Positions 57,186 to 64,000 of a stretch of DNA of 64,000 nt are shown here, in pieces. The stretch lies in the NCBI RefSeq assembly GCF_005780165.1, contig NZ_VAUV01000005.1:186001-250000 (forward strand), given 5' to 3'. This stretch comes from Phragmitibacter flavus. GTDB lineage: Bacteria; Verrucomicrobiota; Verrucomicrobiia; Verrucomicrobiales; Verrucomicrobiaceae. Each line of letters begins with the position of its first letter. The stretch's first letter is position 1. The position numbers were made by a program, and so were the translations under genes. The notes under the pieces are model-generated. The model saw only the letters and a list, made by a program, of their open reading frames with translations. It did not search any database and was not told the origin of the DNA.

Positions 57186-58241
57186 TTACAGCGAGCGCGT
57201 GGCGGCGGTCACCGAGTCGGCTGGATGGAGTTCCCAGCGTTTGAGGAGGAAGTCGCCCATGCGACGGGCGTCGTTCGATTCGACCTGTTTGTGCATGGCG
57301 GCTTCGGCGTCCTGGAAGTCTTGACGATGGGCGATTCGACCTGCTTTCCAAACTTCAGCTGTGGATTGGTAGGGACCAACTTTGCGGGGATCGCTCCAGG
57401 TGTGAATGCCGAGGGTGGGGATGCCGGCGGCGGCGGCGAGATGCATGGGGCCACTGTCGACGCTGAGACAGGCTTTGGCGTGGTGGATCAGCCAGAGCAG
57501 CTCGGGGAGGGTGGTCTGGTTGATGAGTGAGAGGATGTGTTTGCCGCGAAGCTCGGGTGGCTGTTCTTCCCGGCCTACGATGATGACGGGTCGGGGAGCA
57601 AGGCAGTCGCAGAGGGTTTGCAGAATGTCGTGGGAAAGAGATTTGCCTTCGCCTCGCGAGGTGGGGTGAATGAGCAGGTATTCGTCGGGGAGGTCGGCAT
57701 GTGCAGGTTTCGTTCCTGCGGGGAGATGGAAGCGAAGTTCCTGGTCGGCAGAGGGTTCGATGCCGAGATAGCGTGGGATTTCGAGATTGCGATCCACCGC
57801 GTGGGCGCCGGGATTGACCGTGACGACATGGTCGTGAAGCAGCGAGGCTCCTTCGCGGGCGTCGGACAAACCGATGATGGTGTCGGAGCCACGGGCTTTG
57901 CTGATGAGGGCGCTGCGAAGAAGGCCTTGGAAGTCGAGGGTGAGCTCGGGGAGGTCGCGCGCGGCGGCGTTGAGGGTGCGTGACCAGAGGAAAAATTTGG
58001 CAGCGCCACCAATGCCACGGAATTCTTTGCGGGGGAAGGGGACGACTTCCGTGAGATCGGGATTGCCTTCGAGGAGGGGCATCCATTCAGGATTGCTGAT
58101 CCAACGAATTTTTAGATGGGGATGAGCCTGCTTGAGAAGATTGACCGCGGGAAGGGTGTGGACGATGTCGCCGAGGGAACTCGGTTTGACGATGAACAGC
58201 GAGGCGTATCGGGAAAGGTCAGGGGGATTTTCGGAGGTCAT
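57186..58241 (-). CDS. glycosyltransferase family 9 (heptosyltransferase-like)
   Basis: 351 residues. The N-terminal GT-B half has LFIVKPSSLGDIVHTLPAVN and the C-terminal half has PVIIVGREEQPPELRG, the SVDSGPMHLAAAAGIPTLGI nucleotide-sugar site and HTWSDPRKVGPY. Family members add heptose from ADP-heptose to lipid A-Kdo during LPS core synthesis, consistent with a Gram-negative envelope. Its start overlaps the phosphoesterase stop by 4 bases, so the two are translationally coupled. Confidence 0.9.
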   Translation of the reverse strand: MTSENPPDLSRYASLFIVKPSSLGDIVHTLPAVNLLKQAHPHLKIRWISNPEWMPLLEGNPDLTEVVPFPRKEFRGIGGAAKFFLWSRTLNAAARDLPELTLDFQGLLRSALISKARGSDTIIGLSDAREGASLLHDHVVTVNPGAHAVDRNLEIPRYLGIEPSADQELRFHLPAGTKPAHADLPDEYLLIHPTSRGEGKSLSHDILQTLCDCLAPRPVIIVGREEQPPELRGKHILSLINQTTLPELLWLIHHAKACLSVDSGPMHLAAAAGIPTLGIHTWSDPRKVGPYQSTAEVWKAGRIAHRQDFQDAEAAMHKQVESNDARRMGDFLLKRWELHPADSVTAATRSL

Positions 58242-58960
58242 CGGCCGAGGGCGAGGCGTTCTGCCAGCACGGCAGGTAGTCCGGCGGCTATGATCTTTTG
58301 CTGGGTGGTCTGCAGGTCGTATTCGAGGCGGCGGACGTTGACGGTCTGGTTGTCGACGTCATAGATGGCATAGGAGGAACGCCAGTCTCCATCGCGAGGC
58401 TGGCCGACGCTGCCGACATTGATAAAATATTTCACGCCGCGTTTGAGCTGGGCTTCGGTGTCGCGGAGGCAGCGGACGGTGTCGTCTTTTTCGTAGATGC
58501 GCGGGGCGTGGGTGTGGCCGTAGAAGCAGAGCTGGGTGAACTGGTAGCTGAAGCTGGCCATCGCGTCGAAGCGATTCGAGATGTAGGCCCAGCTGCCGGG
58601 GGAGTCGAGGGTGGCGTGGACGATGGTGAAGTCGCGAACTTGGCGGACGTATTTAAGTTCGCGGAGCCACTGCTTCTGGTCTTCGCTGAGGCGTTGCCGG
58701 GTCCAGAGGAGGGCGCTTTCGGCGAGGGGGTTGAGTTCGTCGAGGGTGCGTTCTTGGGTGGATTCCTCATCATGGTTGCCTTTGACGACGGGACAGTTGA
58801 GGGCGCGGACGTAATCGAGGCACTCACAGGGGTTGGCGTTGTAGCCCACGACATCCCCCAAGCACACATAATGGGTGCATTGCTGTTGTTGGGCATCCTC
58901 CATGACAGTCATGAGGGCTTCCCAATTGGCGTGGATGTCTCCGAAGATGGCGTAACGCAT
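58238..58960 (-). CDS. calcineurin-like metallophosphoesterase
   Basis: 240 residues with the full metal-binding series: FGDIHANWEA, CLGDVVGYNANP, VVKGNHDEE, a His in IVHATLDSP and CFYGHTHAPRIYE. The layout matches the YfcE/ApaH-like group of diadenosine or phosphodiesterase enzymes. The substrate cannot be told. The coupled glycosyltransferase gene might suggest an envelope role, but coupling alone is weak evidence. Confidence 0.88.
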   Translation of the reverse strand: MRYAIFGDIHANWEALMTVMEDAQQQQCTHYVCLGDVVGYNANPCECLDYVRALNCPVVKGNHDEESTQERTLDELNPLAESALLWTRQRLSEDQKQWLRELKYVRQVRDFTIVHATLDSPGSWAYISNRFDAMASFSYQFTQLCFYGHTHAPRIYEKDDTVRCLRDTEAQLKRGVKYFINVGSVGQPRDGDWRSSYAIYDVDNQTVNVRRLEYDLQTTQQKIIAAGLPAVLAERLALGR

Positions 58961-59097
58961 GGATTGCGGATGTGGGGGGGAGCTAATCTGCCCGAGGGGT
59001 GGGGGGTGGTCAAGCTCGGTTAATGTCGGTTTGGAAGAATAGTGGTGGTGGGGCTGCTGAGGGGAACGTGGGTTTGGTGTTCAGTGTTGCGATTTTT

Positions 59098-59913
59098 TTA
59101 TCGACGCAATGTTCTGCGTCCGGGCTGGGAGAAAGGACGTTGGGGATCGATGCGCTGAATGGCGGGGATTTGAAGCTTTTCTTCAAGTTCCGGGAGAAGG
59201 CGCCGCATGGTGGGGTTGAAGGTGTCCTGGTCGTAGTAGCGCTTGAGGATGTCGTAGGCCTGCTGCTGGGAGGGGCGGTCTTCGAATTTGGCCAATTCGT
59301 AGGCGGCGATGCGTTCGTAGAAGCCTTGGGCACCATTGGCATGGGCGGCGAGATAGTATTCGGCGGCTTTGCGTCCGTCTGGGGACCTTCGGGCGGGGCT
59401 TTCGGTGTTGTAGATGTCGCCGAGTTTGATCAGCAGGCGCGGATGATTGGGGAGAAATTTGAGGCCTTCGTTGAGGATGTTGATGCCGCGCTGGACGTGG
59501 TCGCGAAAAAGTTTCTGACGCAGGGCGGCGCGGATTTTTTCGTCGTTGAGGTAATTGGAAGCGGCGTTGTAGGCCATGTGCCAGGAGGCTTCATCCCAGT
59601 AGCTCGGTTCCAGGGGTTGAAGGAGGGTGGTGAGGGTCATCAGGCTGTCGACTTTACCCCATTCAACTCTTTCGAAAGCGACGTAGGCCTGAAGGTAGGT
59701 GATGCTGGCGACGAGGGATCGAAGGCCACCAAGGGTGGCGGCGAAGCCCATCTGGCCAAGGGAATCGCGCAGGCTGAGGGCGGGGGGATTGGGGATGAGC
59801 TTTTGATCTCGCAGGGAATGGCTGAGATGGTTTTCCAGCGGGAGCTTGACGATGCCCATCATGAGGAACAGCAGGACGCCGAGCAGCCTTGGAGAGCGAA
59901 GTGCGCGATTCAT
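59098..59913 (-). CDS. membrane-anchored TPR-like protein of unknown function
   Basis: 271 residues. One N-terminal membrane segment (LLGVLLFLMMGIVKLPL) is followed by helical repeats: GLRSLVASITYLQAYVAFER, ILNEGLKFLPNHPRLLIKLG (TPR-like) and AAYELAKFEDRPSQQQAYDI. The C-terminal tail is basic (PGRRTLRR). The family is not recognised. It follows the ABC permease by 12 bases, so it probably belongs to the transporter operon and may scaffold it. Confidence 0.75.
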   Translation of the reverse strand: MNRALRSPRLLGVLLFLMMGIVKLPLENHLSHSLRDQKLIPNPPALSLRDSLGQMGFAATLGGLRSLVASITYLQAYVAFERVEWGKVDSLMTLTTLLQPLEPSYWDEASWHMAYNAASNYLNDEKIRAALRQKLFRDHVQRGINILNEGLKFLPNHPRLLIKLGDIYNTESPARRSPDGRKAAEYYLAAHANGAQGFYERIAAYELAKFEDRPSQQQAYDILKRYYDQDTFNPTMRRLLPELEEKLQIPAIQRIDPQRPFSQPGRRTLRR

Positions 59914-59925
59914 CGGTTGGTGACT

Positions 59926-60834
59926 TTAGAGTTCTTTGTCGACAAAGAACAAATGGGCGACGGCGGTATACCCAATGATGTAAAGAAGGGCGATGCCAGT
60001 GACGTTGGCGAGAACATTTAGTGGAATGATGTCTCCTCGGATGGCGGCTTCGACGAGATCGAAGAGGCCGAGGTCTGGGCAAATGAGGGTGAGGACGAGG
60101 CTGATGGATTTTTCCCAAAATCCAGACAGGCTGCTGAGGAACCAGTCGCGCATGAGTTGTTGTCCGTGACCGGCGATGGTGAAGCCGAGGGAGACAACAA
60201 TGGTGAAGAGGGTGGAGCTGGCGAAGCAGGAGATGAGCAGGGACAGGGCGGCGATGACGGCGGATTTGAGGAAGATGGAGAAAACTCCGGCGTGCAGGCT
60301 CCAGCTGAGGCCGTATTGACTGGTGATGGCGGTGATGGCGGCGATGTTTTCGGGGGTGTCGTTTTGTTCGGCGCGCAGGGCGGCGATTTGACTGGAGATG
60401 ATGAGATTTTGTTTGAGCCAGACAACGCCGCTGAAGATGATGTCCATGACGAGGAGTCCGCCGGCGAGAAGGAGGATCACGCCGAGGAGTTTGCCGATAA
60501 GGTATTCGTAACGTGGGACGGGTTTACTGAGGATGGTGTAGAGCGTGCGGTCTTCGAGGTCGCGCGGGAGCAGAAGGGCGGTGGCGGCGATGGCGATGAC
60601 GATGGAAAAAAGCTGGAGGGCACCGAGGGAGACGTCTTTAAGGAGTTTGAGCTGCTGCTCGGGGCTCATGGTTGGGAAAGCGAAGCCGGTGGCGACAACG
60701 ATGAGGCTGAAGACCGCGAGAAACACCAGGATCTTCATGCGGAGAAGCTGGGTGACGGTGCTGGTCGCAAGCGCCCAGATGCGGGCGGGCGAGAAGTTGC
60801 GATGAGGTGCAGAAGCAGAAGTGGCGGTGCTCAT
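59926..60834 (-). CDS. ABC transporter permease (ABC-2 type)
   Basis: 302 residues with about six membrane helices, including ILVFLAVFSLIVVATGFAFP, LLGVILLLAGGLLVMDIIF and the last IALLYIIGYTAVAHLFF. The cytoplasmic LPRDLEDRTLYTILSKPVPR segment is typical of NosY/GldF-like ABC-2 permeases. The partner ATPase lies 14 bases upstream. The substrate is unknown; such systems move lipids, polymers or take part in motility or envelope assembly. Confidence 0.87.
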   Translation of the reverse strand: MSTATSASAPHRNFSPARIWALATSTVTQLLRMKILVFLAVFSLIVVATGFAFPTMSPEQQLKLLKDVSLGALQLFSIVIAIAATALLLPRDLEDRTLYTILSKPVPRYEYLIGKLLGVILLLAGGLLVMDIIFSGVVWLKQNLIISSQIAALRAEQNDTPENIAAITAITSQYGLSWSLHAGVFSIFLKSAVIAALSLLISCFASSTLFTIVVSLGFTIAGHGQQLMRDWFLSSLSGFWEKSISLVLTLICPDLGLFDLVEAAIRGDIIPLNVLANVTGIALLYIIGYTAVAHLFFVDKEL

Positions 60835-60848
60835 GAGGAAGAAGGTGC

Positions 60849-61718
60849 TTATTTCTCGGCGTCGCCGGTTTGCACGGTGGATTCGATGAAGAGACGTTCG
60901 AGGGTGGTGCGGGGTTTGCCGAGGGAGACGACTTTGGAGCCAGCTTTTTCAGTCAACTGCCGGATTTCGGCGATGAGTTCGGGTGGGGCGTTTTCGATGA
61001 TGAACTCAGTCTGGTTTTCGACCGAGATGAGGTCTTCGAGCTGGCCTTCACGGACCATGCGACCGTTGGACATGATACCGACGCGGTCGCAGACTTCCTG
61101 CATCTGTTCGAGCAGGTGCGAGGTGACGACGATGGTGATGCCGTTTTGTTTGAGTTGAAGAATGAGGTCGCGAAGTTTGCGGGAACCGACGGGATCGACG
61201 CCAGCGGTGGGTTCGTCGAGGATGAGGAGGCGGGGTTCGTGGATGAGCGCCTGGGCCAGGCCGATGCGTTGGAGCATGCCTTTGGAGTAACCGCCGACGC
61301 GGCGGCTGGAGGCACTTTCGAGCCCCACGAGTTTCAGCATGGCGTTGGTGCGATCGCGCAGTTCGCTGCCTTTCATGCCACAGAGTTTGCCGTAGAAGTG
61401 GAGCGTTTCGAGGCCGCTGAGGTGTTTGTAGAAGTAGGGATTTTCGGGAAGGAAACCGACGTCTTTGCGGCTGCTGACCTCATTGGCGCTCTGGCCGAAG
61501 ATGCTTGCGGAGCCTTTGGTGGGCTTGAGGAGGCCGAGCATGACCTTCATGGTGGTGGACTTGCCGCAGCCGTTGGGTCCGATGAGGCCGTAGACTTCTC
61601 CCGGGCGGACGGAGAAGCTGAGGTCGCGCACGGCAACGAGCGGCTGTTTGCGCATGCCGCTGATGAAGATTTTGGTGAGGTCGGTGACCTCGACGGCACT
61701 GGTGGGATCGGCACTCAT
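60849..61718 (-). CDS. ABC transporter ATP-binding protein
   Basis: 289 residues. Walker A is LIGPNGCGKSTTMKVMLGLL at about 42-61, the signature is VGGYSKGMLQRIGLAQAL, and Walker B is RLLILDEPTAGVDPVG. The H-loop is VVTSHLLEQM. The extra C-terminal 70 residues (about 220-289) resemble the regulatory tail of CcmA/NatA-type subunits. It drives the permease encoded next to it. It starts 12 bases after acyP. Confidence 0.93.
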   Translation of the reverse strand: MSADPTSAVEVTDLTKIFISGMRKQPLVAVRDLSFSVRPGEVYGLIGPNGCGKSTTMKVMLGLLKPTKGSASIFGQSANEVSSRKDVGFLPENPYFYKHLSGLETLHFYGKLCGMKGSELRDRTNAMLKLVGLESASSRRVGGYSKGMLQRIGLAQALIHEPRLLILDEPTAGVDPVGSRKLRDLILQLKQNGITIVVTSHLLEQMQEVCDRVGIMSNGRMVREGQLEDLISVENQTEFIIENAPPELIAEIRQLTEKAGSKVVSLGKPRTTLERLFIESTVQTGDAEK

Positions 61719-61730
61719 GGGAAGGCTGGA

Positions 61731-62006
61731 TTATTCGATGATGCTGAAGCCTTTGACATCGGCGAGGTCGGATATGTCATGGATTTCGGCATCTTTGATG
61801 TTTCCTCCGAGGCAGGAGGTTTTGATGTCTTCGATGAAGGCATCCACTTCGGCGGGGTCGTGGGAGTGGGCCTGGACTTCAACGCGGCCATCTTCAAGGT
61901 TGCGCACGGTTCCGACGACTTCGTAACCGGAGGCGATGCGTTTGACGGTGTAGCGGAAGCCGACACCCTGGACGTGGCCGTTAAAGATGGCTTTTTTGGC
62001 AGGCAT
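61731..62006 (-). CDS. acyP: acylphosphatase
   Basis: 91 residues. The active-site Arg is in GHVQGVGFRYTVKRIAS and the Asn in VVGTVRNLEDGRVEVQA. The normal family fold is complete, with an unremarkable C-terminal extension (DAEIHDISDLADVKGFSIIE). It hydrolyses acyl phosphates in the cytoplasm. A heptamer array begins 5 bases upstream of its start codon and fills the gap to the synthase gene. Confidence 0.92.
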   Translation of the reverse strand: MPAKKAIFNGHVQGVGFRYTVKRIASGYEVVGTVRNLEDGRVEVQAHSHDPAEVDAFIEDIKTSCLGGNIKDAEIHDISDLADVKGFSIIE

Positions 62007-62011
62007 ATTGG

Positions 62012-62046
62012 AAAGGCTAAAGGCTAAAGGCTAAGGGATAAAGGGC
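62012..62046. repeat. heptamer tandem array upstream of acyP
   Basis: Units AAAGGCT (three times), AAGGGAT and AAAGGGC have an exact 7-base period. Same word as at 5363 and 14654. It fills the 43-base gap between the stop codon at 62050 and the acyP ATG. Confidence 0.88.
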
Positions 62047-62049
62047 AAG

Positions 62050-62904
62050 TTAGCCGATTTTGAGGAGGCCGCGGAGGGTATAGGTGGCGAGGATGGTGAG
62101 TTTGCGGAGTTTGCTGAGGCCGATGCGGGGTCCGAAGACGGAAAACTTCTGGGCGCGGACTTTTTCGAGGACTTCGCGATAGGTGCGGCCCATCATGCGG
62201 GCGGCGATGAGGCGGTGGCGGTCGTCGGTGGGGGGGTTTTGACAGGCGAGTTGGTAGAAGTCGATGGCACGCTGGGATTGGTGCTGCATCATTTTGGTGA
62301 GTTGGGGGCCGGGCTTGCCGTTGAGGATTTCGGCTTCGGTGACCTGGAAGGATTGCAGGTCTTCCTGGGGGAGATAGATGCGGCCGTTGAGGGCGTCTTC
62401 ACCGACGTCGCGGATGATGTTGGTCAGCTGCAAGGCGTAGCCGAGGTTGATGGCGTAGTCGCGACTGGCGGGGTTTTCACAGCCAAAGATGCGGATGCTG
62501 ATAAGGCCGACGACGGAGGCGACTTTGTAGCAGTAAGCGAGCAGTTCGGGGTATGTTTGGTAGCGGGTCTGGGTGAGGTCGGACTGCATGCCGTCGATGA
62601 TTTCAGCAAACAGGGCGGGGTCGATCTGGTGACGGGGGATAAGGGCGGCGACTTCGCGTTGGACTTCGTCGGGGTTGGTGAATCCGTGGAGGAGTCCATT
62701 GCGCCAGGTGTCGAGGTCGCGCTGGCGTTGGTCGGGTTCGATGCCGGGTTCGTCGGCAATGTCGTCGATGATGCGGCAGAACGCGTAGAAGGTGATCATG
62801 TCCCTGCGTCGGTGCGGGGGCAGGGTGAGCAGGGCGAAGGCAAGGTTGGACTTGCTGCGCTGGGTGATTTGCTCGGACGCGGAGGGGGCGCTGCTCATGC
62901 TCAT
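62050..62904 (-). CDS. squalene/phytoene synthase family protein (HpnC/HpnD-like)
   Basis: 284 residues. First Asp-rich motif: YAFCRIIDDIADEPG. Second: LQLTNIIRDVGEDALNGRIY. Both are needed for Mg2+-diphosphate binding. It condenses two prenyl diphosphates head to head, giving presqualene diphosphate/squalene or phytoene. The family is used for hopanoids or carotenoids; without neighbouring hpn or crt genes the product is undecided. Its ATG overlaps the stop of the upstream membrane-protein gene by 4 bases. Confidence 0.9.
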   Translation of the reverse strand: MSMSSAPSASEQITQRSKSNLAFALLTLPPHRRRDMITFYAFCRIIDDIADEPGIEPDQRQRDLDTWRNGLLHGFTNPDEVQREVAALIPRHQIDPALFAEIIDGMQSDLTQTRYQTYPELLAYCYKVASVVGLISIRIFGCENPASRDYAINLGYALQLTNIIRDVGEDALNGRIYLPQEDLQSFQVTEAEILNGKPGPQLTKMMQHQSQRAIDFYQLACQNPPTDDRHRLIAARMMGRTYREVLEKVRAQKFSVFGPRIGLSKLRKLTILATYTLRGLLKIG

Positions 62905-63785
62905 GCGGTTCGGGCGGGTTTCGGGGTTGAGTGGCTGAGCAGCAGGAGGGCGGCGGCGACGTAGAGCCAGAGGTGAATGGCGGAGGCCAGAAGGCTGGCG
63001 ATGACCACACGAAAAGGGGCGAGGACTCCGGTGATCCAGTGATGTGACAGGGGAAGGATGAAGTCAAAAAGGGCCAGCAGGGGAATGCCGCTGAGCGCGA
63101 TGGTGAGCAGGGGGAAGGAGTGGGTTTTTAGAAGGAGGAGTGTTTGACGACCGAGTTCACGAACGCTGTTTCTGCCTTTGGCGATGATGATCGGAATGGG
63201 GGAGAGGAAAAGCAGGTATTCGGGAAGGATCAGCAGGCGAAGGAAGTCGGATGAACCGAGGGCACCGGGGCGTTGAAGGAACCACCAGGGAAAGTGGAGG
63301 AGGGTTAGGAGGAGGACGCCGGGCCAGAGGGCGACGGTTTGTCGGAAGGAGAGCCAGTCTTCAACAAAAGGGCTTTGGGTGTTGAGGAGGTGTCGGCAAA
63401 ACCAGATCTGGCTGGTGGCGGTGACAAAGGCCTGGAGAAGGGCCCCGGCCCAGGGGTTGAAAAAGACGGGGGGCGGGGCGATGGCGTGGTGGAAAATGAC
63501 GGCGAAGTCCTGCCAGCCTTTGATGAGACTGGCGGTCCACGTTTGATGCCAGGGCTGTGGAGGGTGGAAATGGAGGGCGTCGTTGTAGAACAGTCCAGGC
63601 CAAAGTCCGAGACCGCCGAGGAGGGTGTGGCTGGCGGCGAGCAGGAGGAGGGGGGCGGGGTTTTTGCCGATCCAGGCTAAAGCTTTTCTGAAGTGACGGG
63701 CCTGAGGGTGGACGGAAACGTGGAGCATGCCGAGGAAGGCAAGGCAGGCCAGCCAAAGGATGGGCTCCAGGTTGAGGTCGGTCAT
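62901..63785 (-). CDS. polytopic membrane protein of unknown function
   Basis: 294 residues with about six predicted membrane helices (PILWLACLAFLGMLHVSV, PAPLLLLAASHTLLGGLGLW, GVLLLTLLHFPWWFL, FPLLTIALSGIPLLALFDFI and others). No catalytic motif is evident and the family is not recognised. The hydrophobic layout and overlap with the prenyl synthase gene suggest a lipid- or isoprenoid-related membrane role, but this is inference from position. Confidence 0.75.
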   Translation of the reverse strand: MTDLNLEPILWLACLAFLGMLHVSVHPQARHFRKALAWIGKNPAPLLLLAASHTLLGGLGLWPGLFYNDALHFHPPQPWHQTWTASLIKGWQDFAVIFHHAIAPPPVFFNPWAGALLQAFVTATSQIWFCRHLLNTQSPFVEDWLSFRQTVALWPGVLLLTLLHFPWWFLQRPGALGSSDFLRLLILPEYLLFLSPIPIIIAKGRNSVRELGRQTLLLLKTHSFPLLTIALSGIPLLALFDFILPLSHHWITGVLAPFRVVIASLLASAIHLWLYVAAALLLLSHSTPKPARTA

Positions 63786-63839
63786 TCGTCAGTGCCCTGG
63801 CGGGTGTGGAGAGAGATAAGGGAGACTGGCGGGGTTGGA

Positions 63840-64000
63840 TCAGCGGATGAGGCCCCAATTTTTTCCAAGGGGCCAGTAGCAGAACCAGCCGGGGCCGACG
63901 AGGTTTTGCTCGGGAATGTGACCGAAGTAGCGGCTGTCGGAGCTGGAGTAGCTGTTGTCTCCCATGGCGAAATATTCGCGGCGCGGGGTGGTGGGGAGAA
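63840..64000 (-). CDS. lepB: signal peptidase I, C-terminal part (truncated by window edge)
   Basis: About 53 codons up to the window end. The conserved box E region is complete: REYFAMGDNSYSSSDSRYFG, followed by IPEQNLVGPGWFCYWP and the end GKNWGLIR. The GDN-S-SDSR pattern is diagnostic of type I signal peptidases, which cleave Sec and Tat signal peptides at the outer face of the inner membrane. The catalytic Ser/Lys part lies beyond 64000. Confidence 0.9.
   Translation of the reverse strand, partial: LPTTPRREYFAMGDNSYSSSDSRYFGHIPEQNLVGPGWFCYWPLGKNWGLIR

Overview
The window looks like a chromosomal segment of a Verrucomicrobiota bacterium, probably order Verrucomicrobiales. This is inferred from gene content: a 'planctomycete cytochrome' PSCyt1/DUF1549/DUF1553 protein followed by a DUF1501 protein, a tandem DUF1080 protein, a LamG PEP-CTERM protein, two PAS-AraC regulators, a small basic DNA-binding-like protein, and G+C-rich coding DNA. 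No rRNA, tRNA, CRISPR array, phage or transposase gene was seen. About 57 genes are supported, on both strands in short operons.

Layout. 1-2.8 kb: 5'-truncated surE remnant, DUF1080 protein, trpF, a receiver-like protein lacking its phospho-acceptor. 2.9-10.8 kb: a self-contained fructose PTS operon (fruA, a fused EIIA-HPr-EI fruB, fruK, then an OprB porin), divergent from a DeoR-type regulator; three copies of one 15-bp motif lie between them. 10.8-11.8 kb: an AT-richer island with a SUKH-like gene. 11.8-18.1 kb: alpha/beta hydrolase, a phospholipid operon (CDP-alcohol phosphatidyltransferase, plsC, cdsA, a secreted or anchored protein), a PAS-AraC regulator and a parvulin PPIase. 18.2-26.9 kb: a two-component system and a compact cluster of cysteine hydrolase, ABM-domain membrane protein, YtcJ-like amidohydrolase, MFS exporter with a C-terminal ABM-like domain, and alginate-export-type porin. 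27-31.4 kb: rpmI-rplT-pheS-pheT. 31.7-38 kb: E1 alpha/beta of a 2-oxoacid dehydrogenase, folD, murI, fhs. 38-46.8 kb: GIY-YIG protein, PAS-AraC regulator divergent from the PSCyt/DUF1501 operon, a LamG PEP-CTERM protein and three small unknown genes. 46.8-57 kb: gdh, sod, thrS without a TGS domain and with a central insertion, a bacterial nitric oxide synthase, serA, basic protein, ilvD, YHS-like protein. 57-64 kb: GT9 glycosyltransferase, phosphoesterase, ABC transporter, acylphosphatase, squalene/phytoene-synthase family enzyme, membrane protein and a partial lepB.

The most unusual signal is in the spacers. (1) At least nine spacers hold short arrays of 7-bp repeats made of different words but with the same period. 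They usually end within a few bases of the next start codon and are always pyrimidine-rich and G-poor on the sense strand of that gene. They resemble cyanobacterial heptamer STRRs and take the place of Shine-Dalgarno sequences, which are rare here. (2) A second family consists of hairpin 'words': three 25-30 bp inverted repeats built on GGAGTGCGG...CCGCACTCC, plus many 13-27 bp hairpins, four of them in tandem at 52.3 kb. Either family could be a REP-like or post-transcriptional system not described for this phylum.
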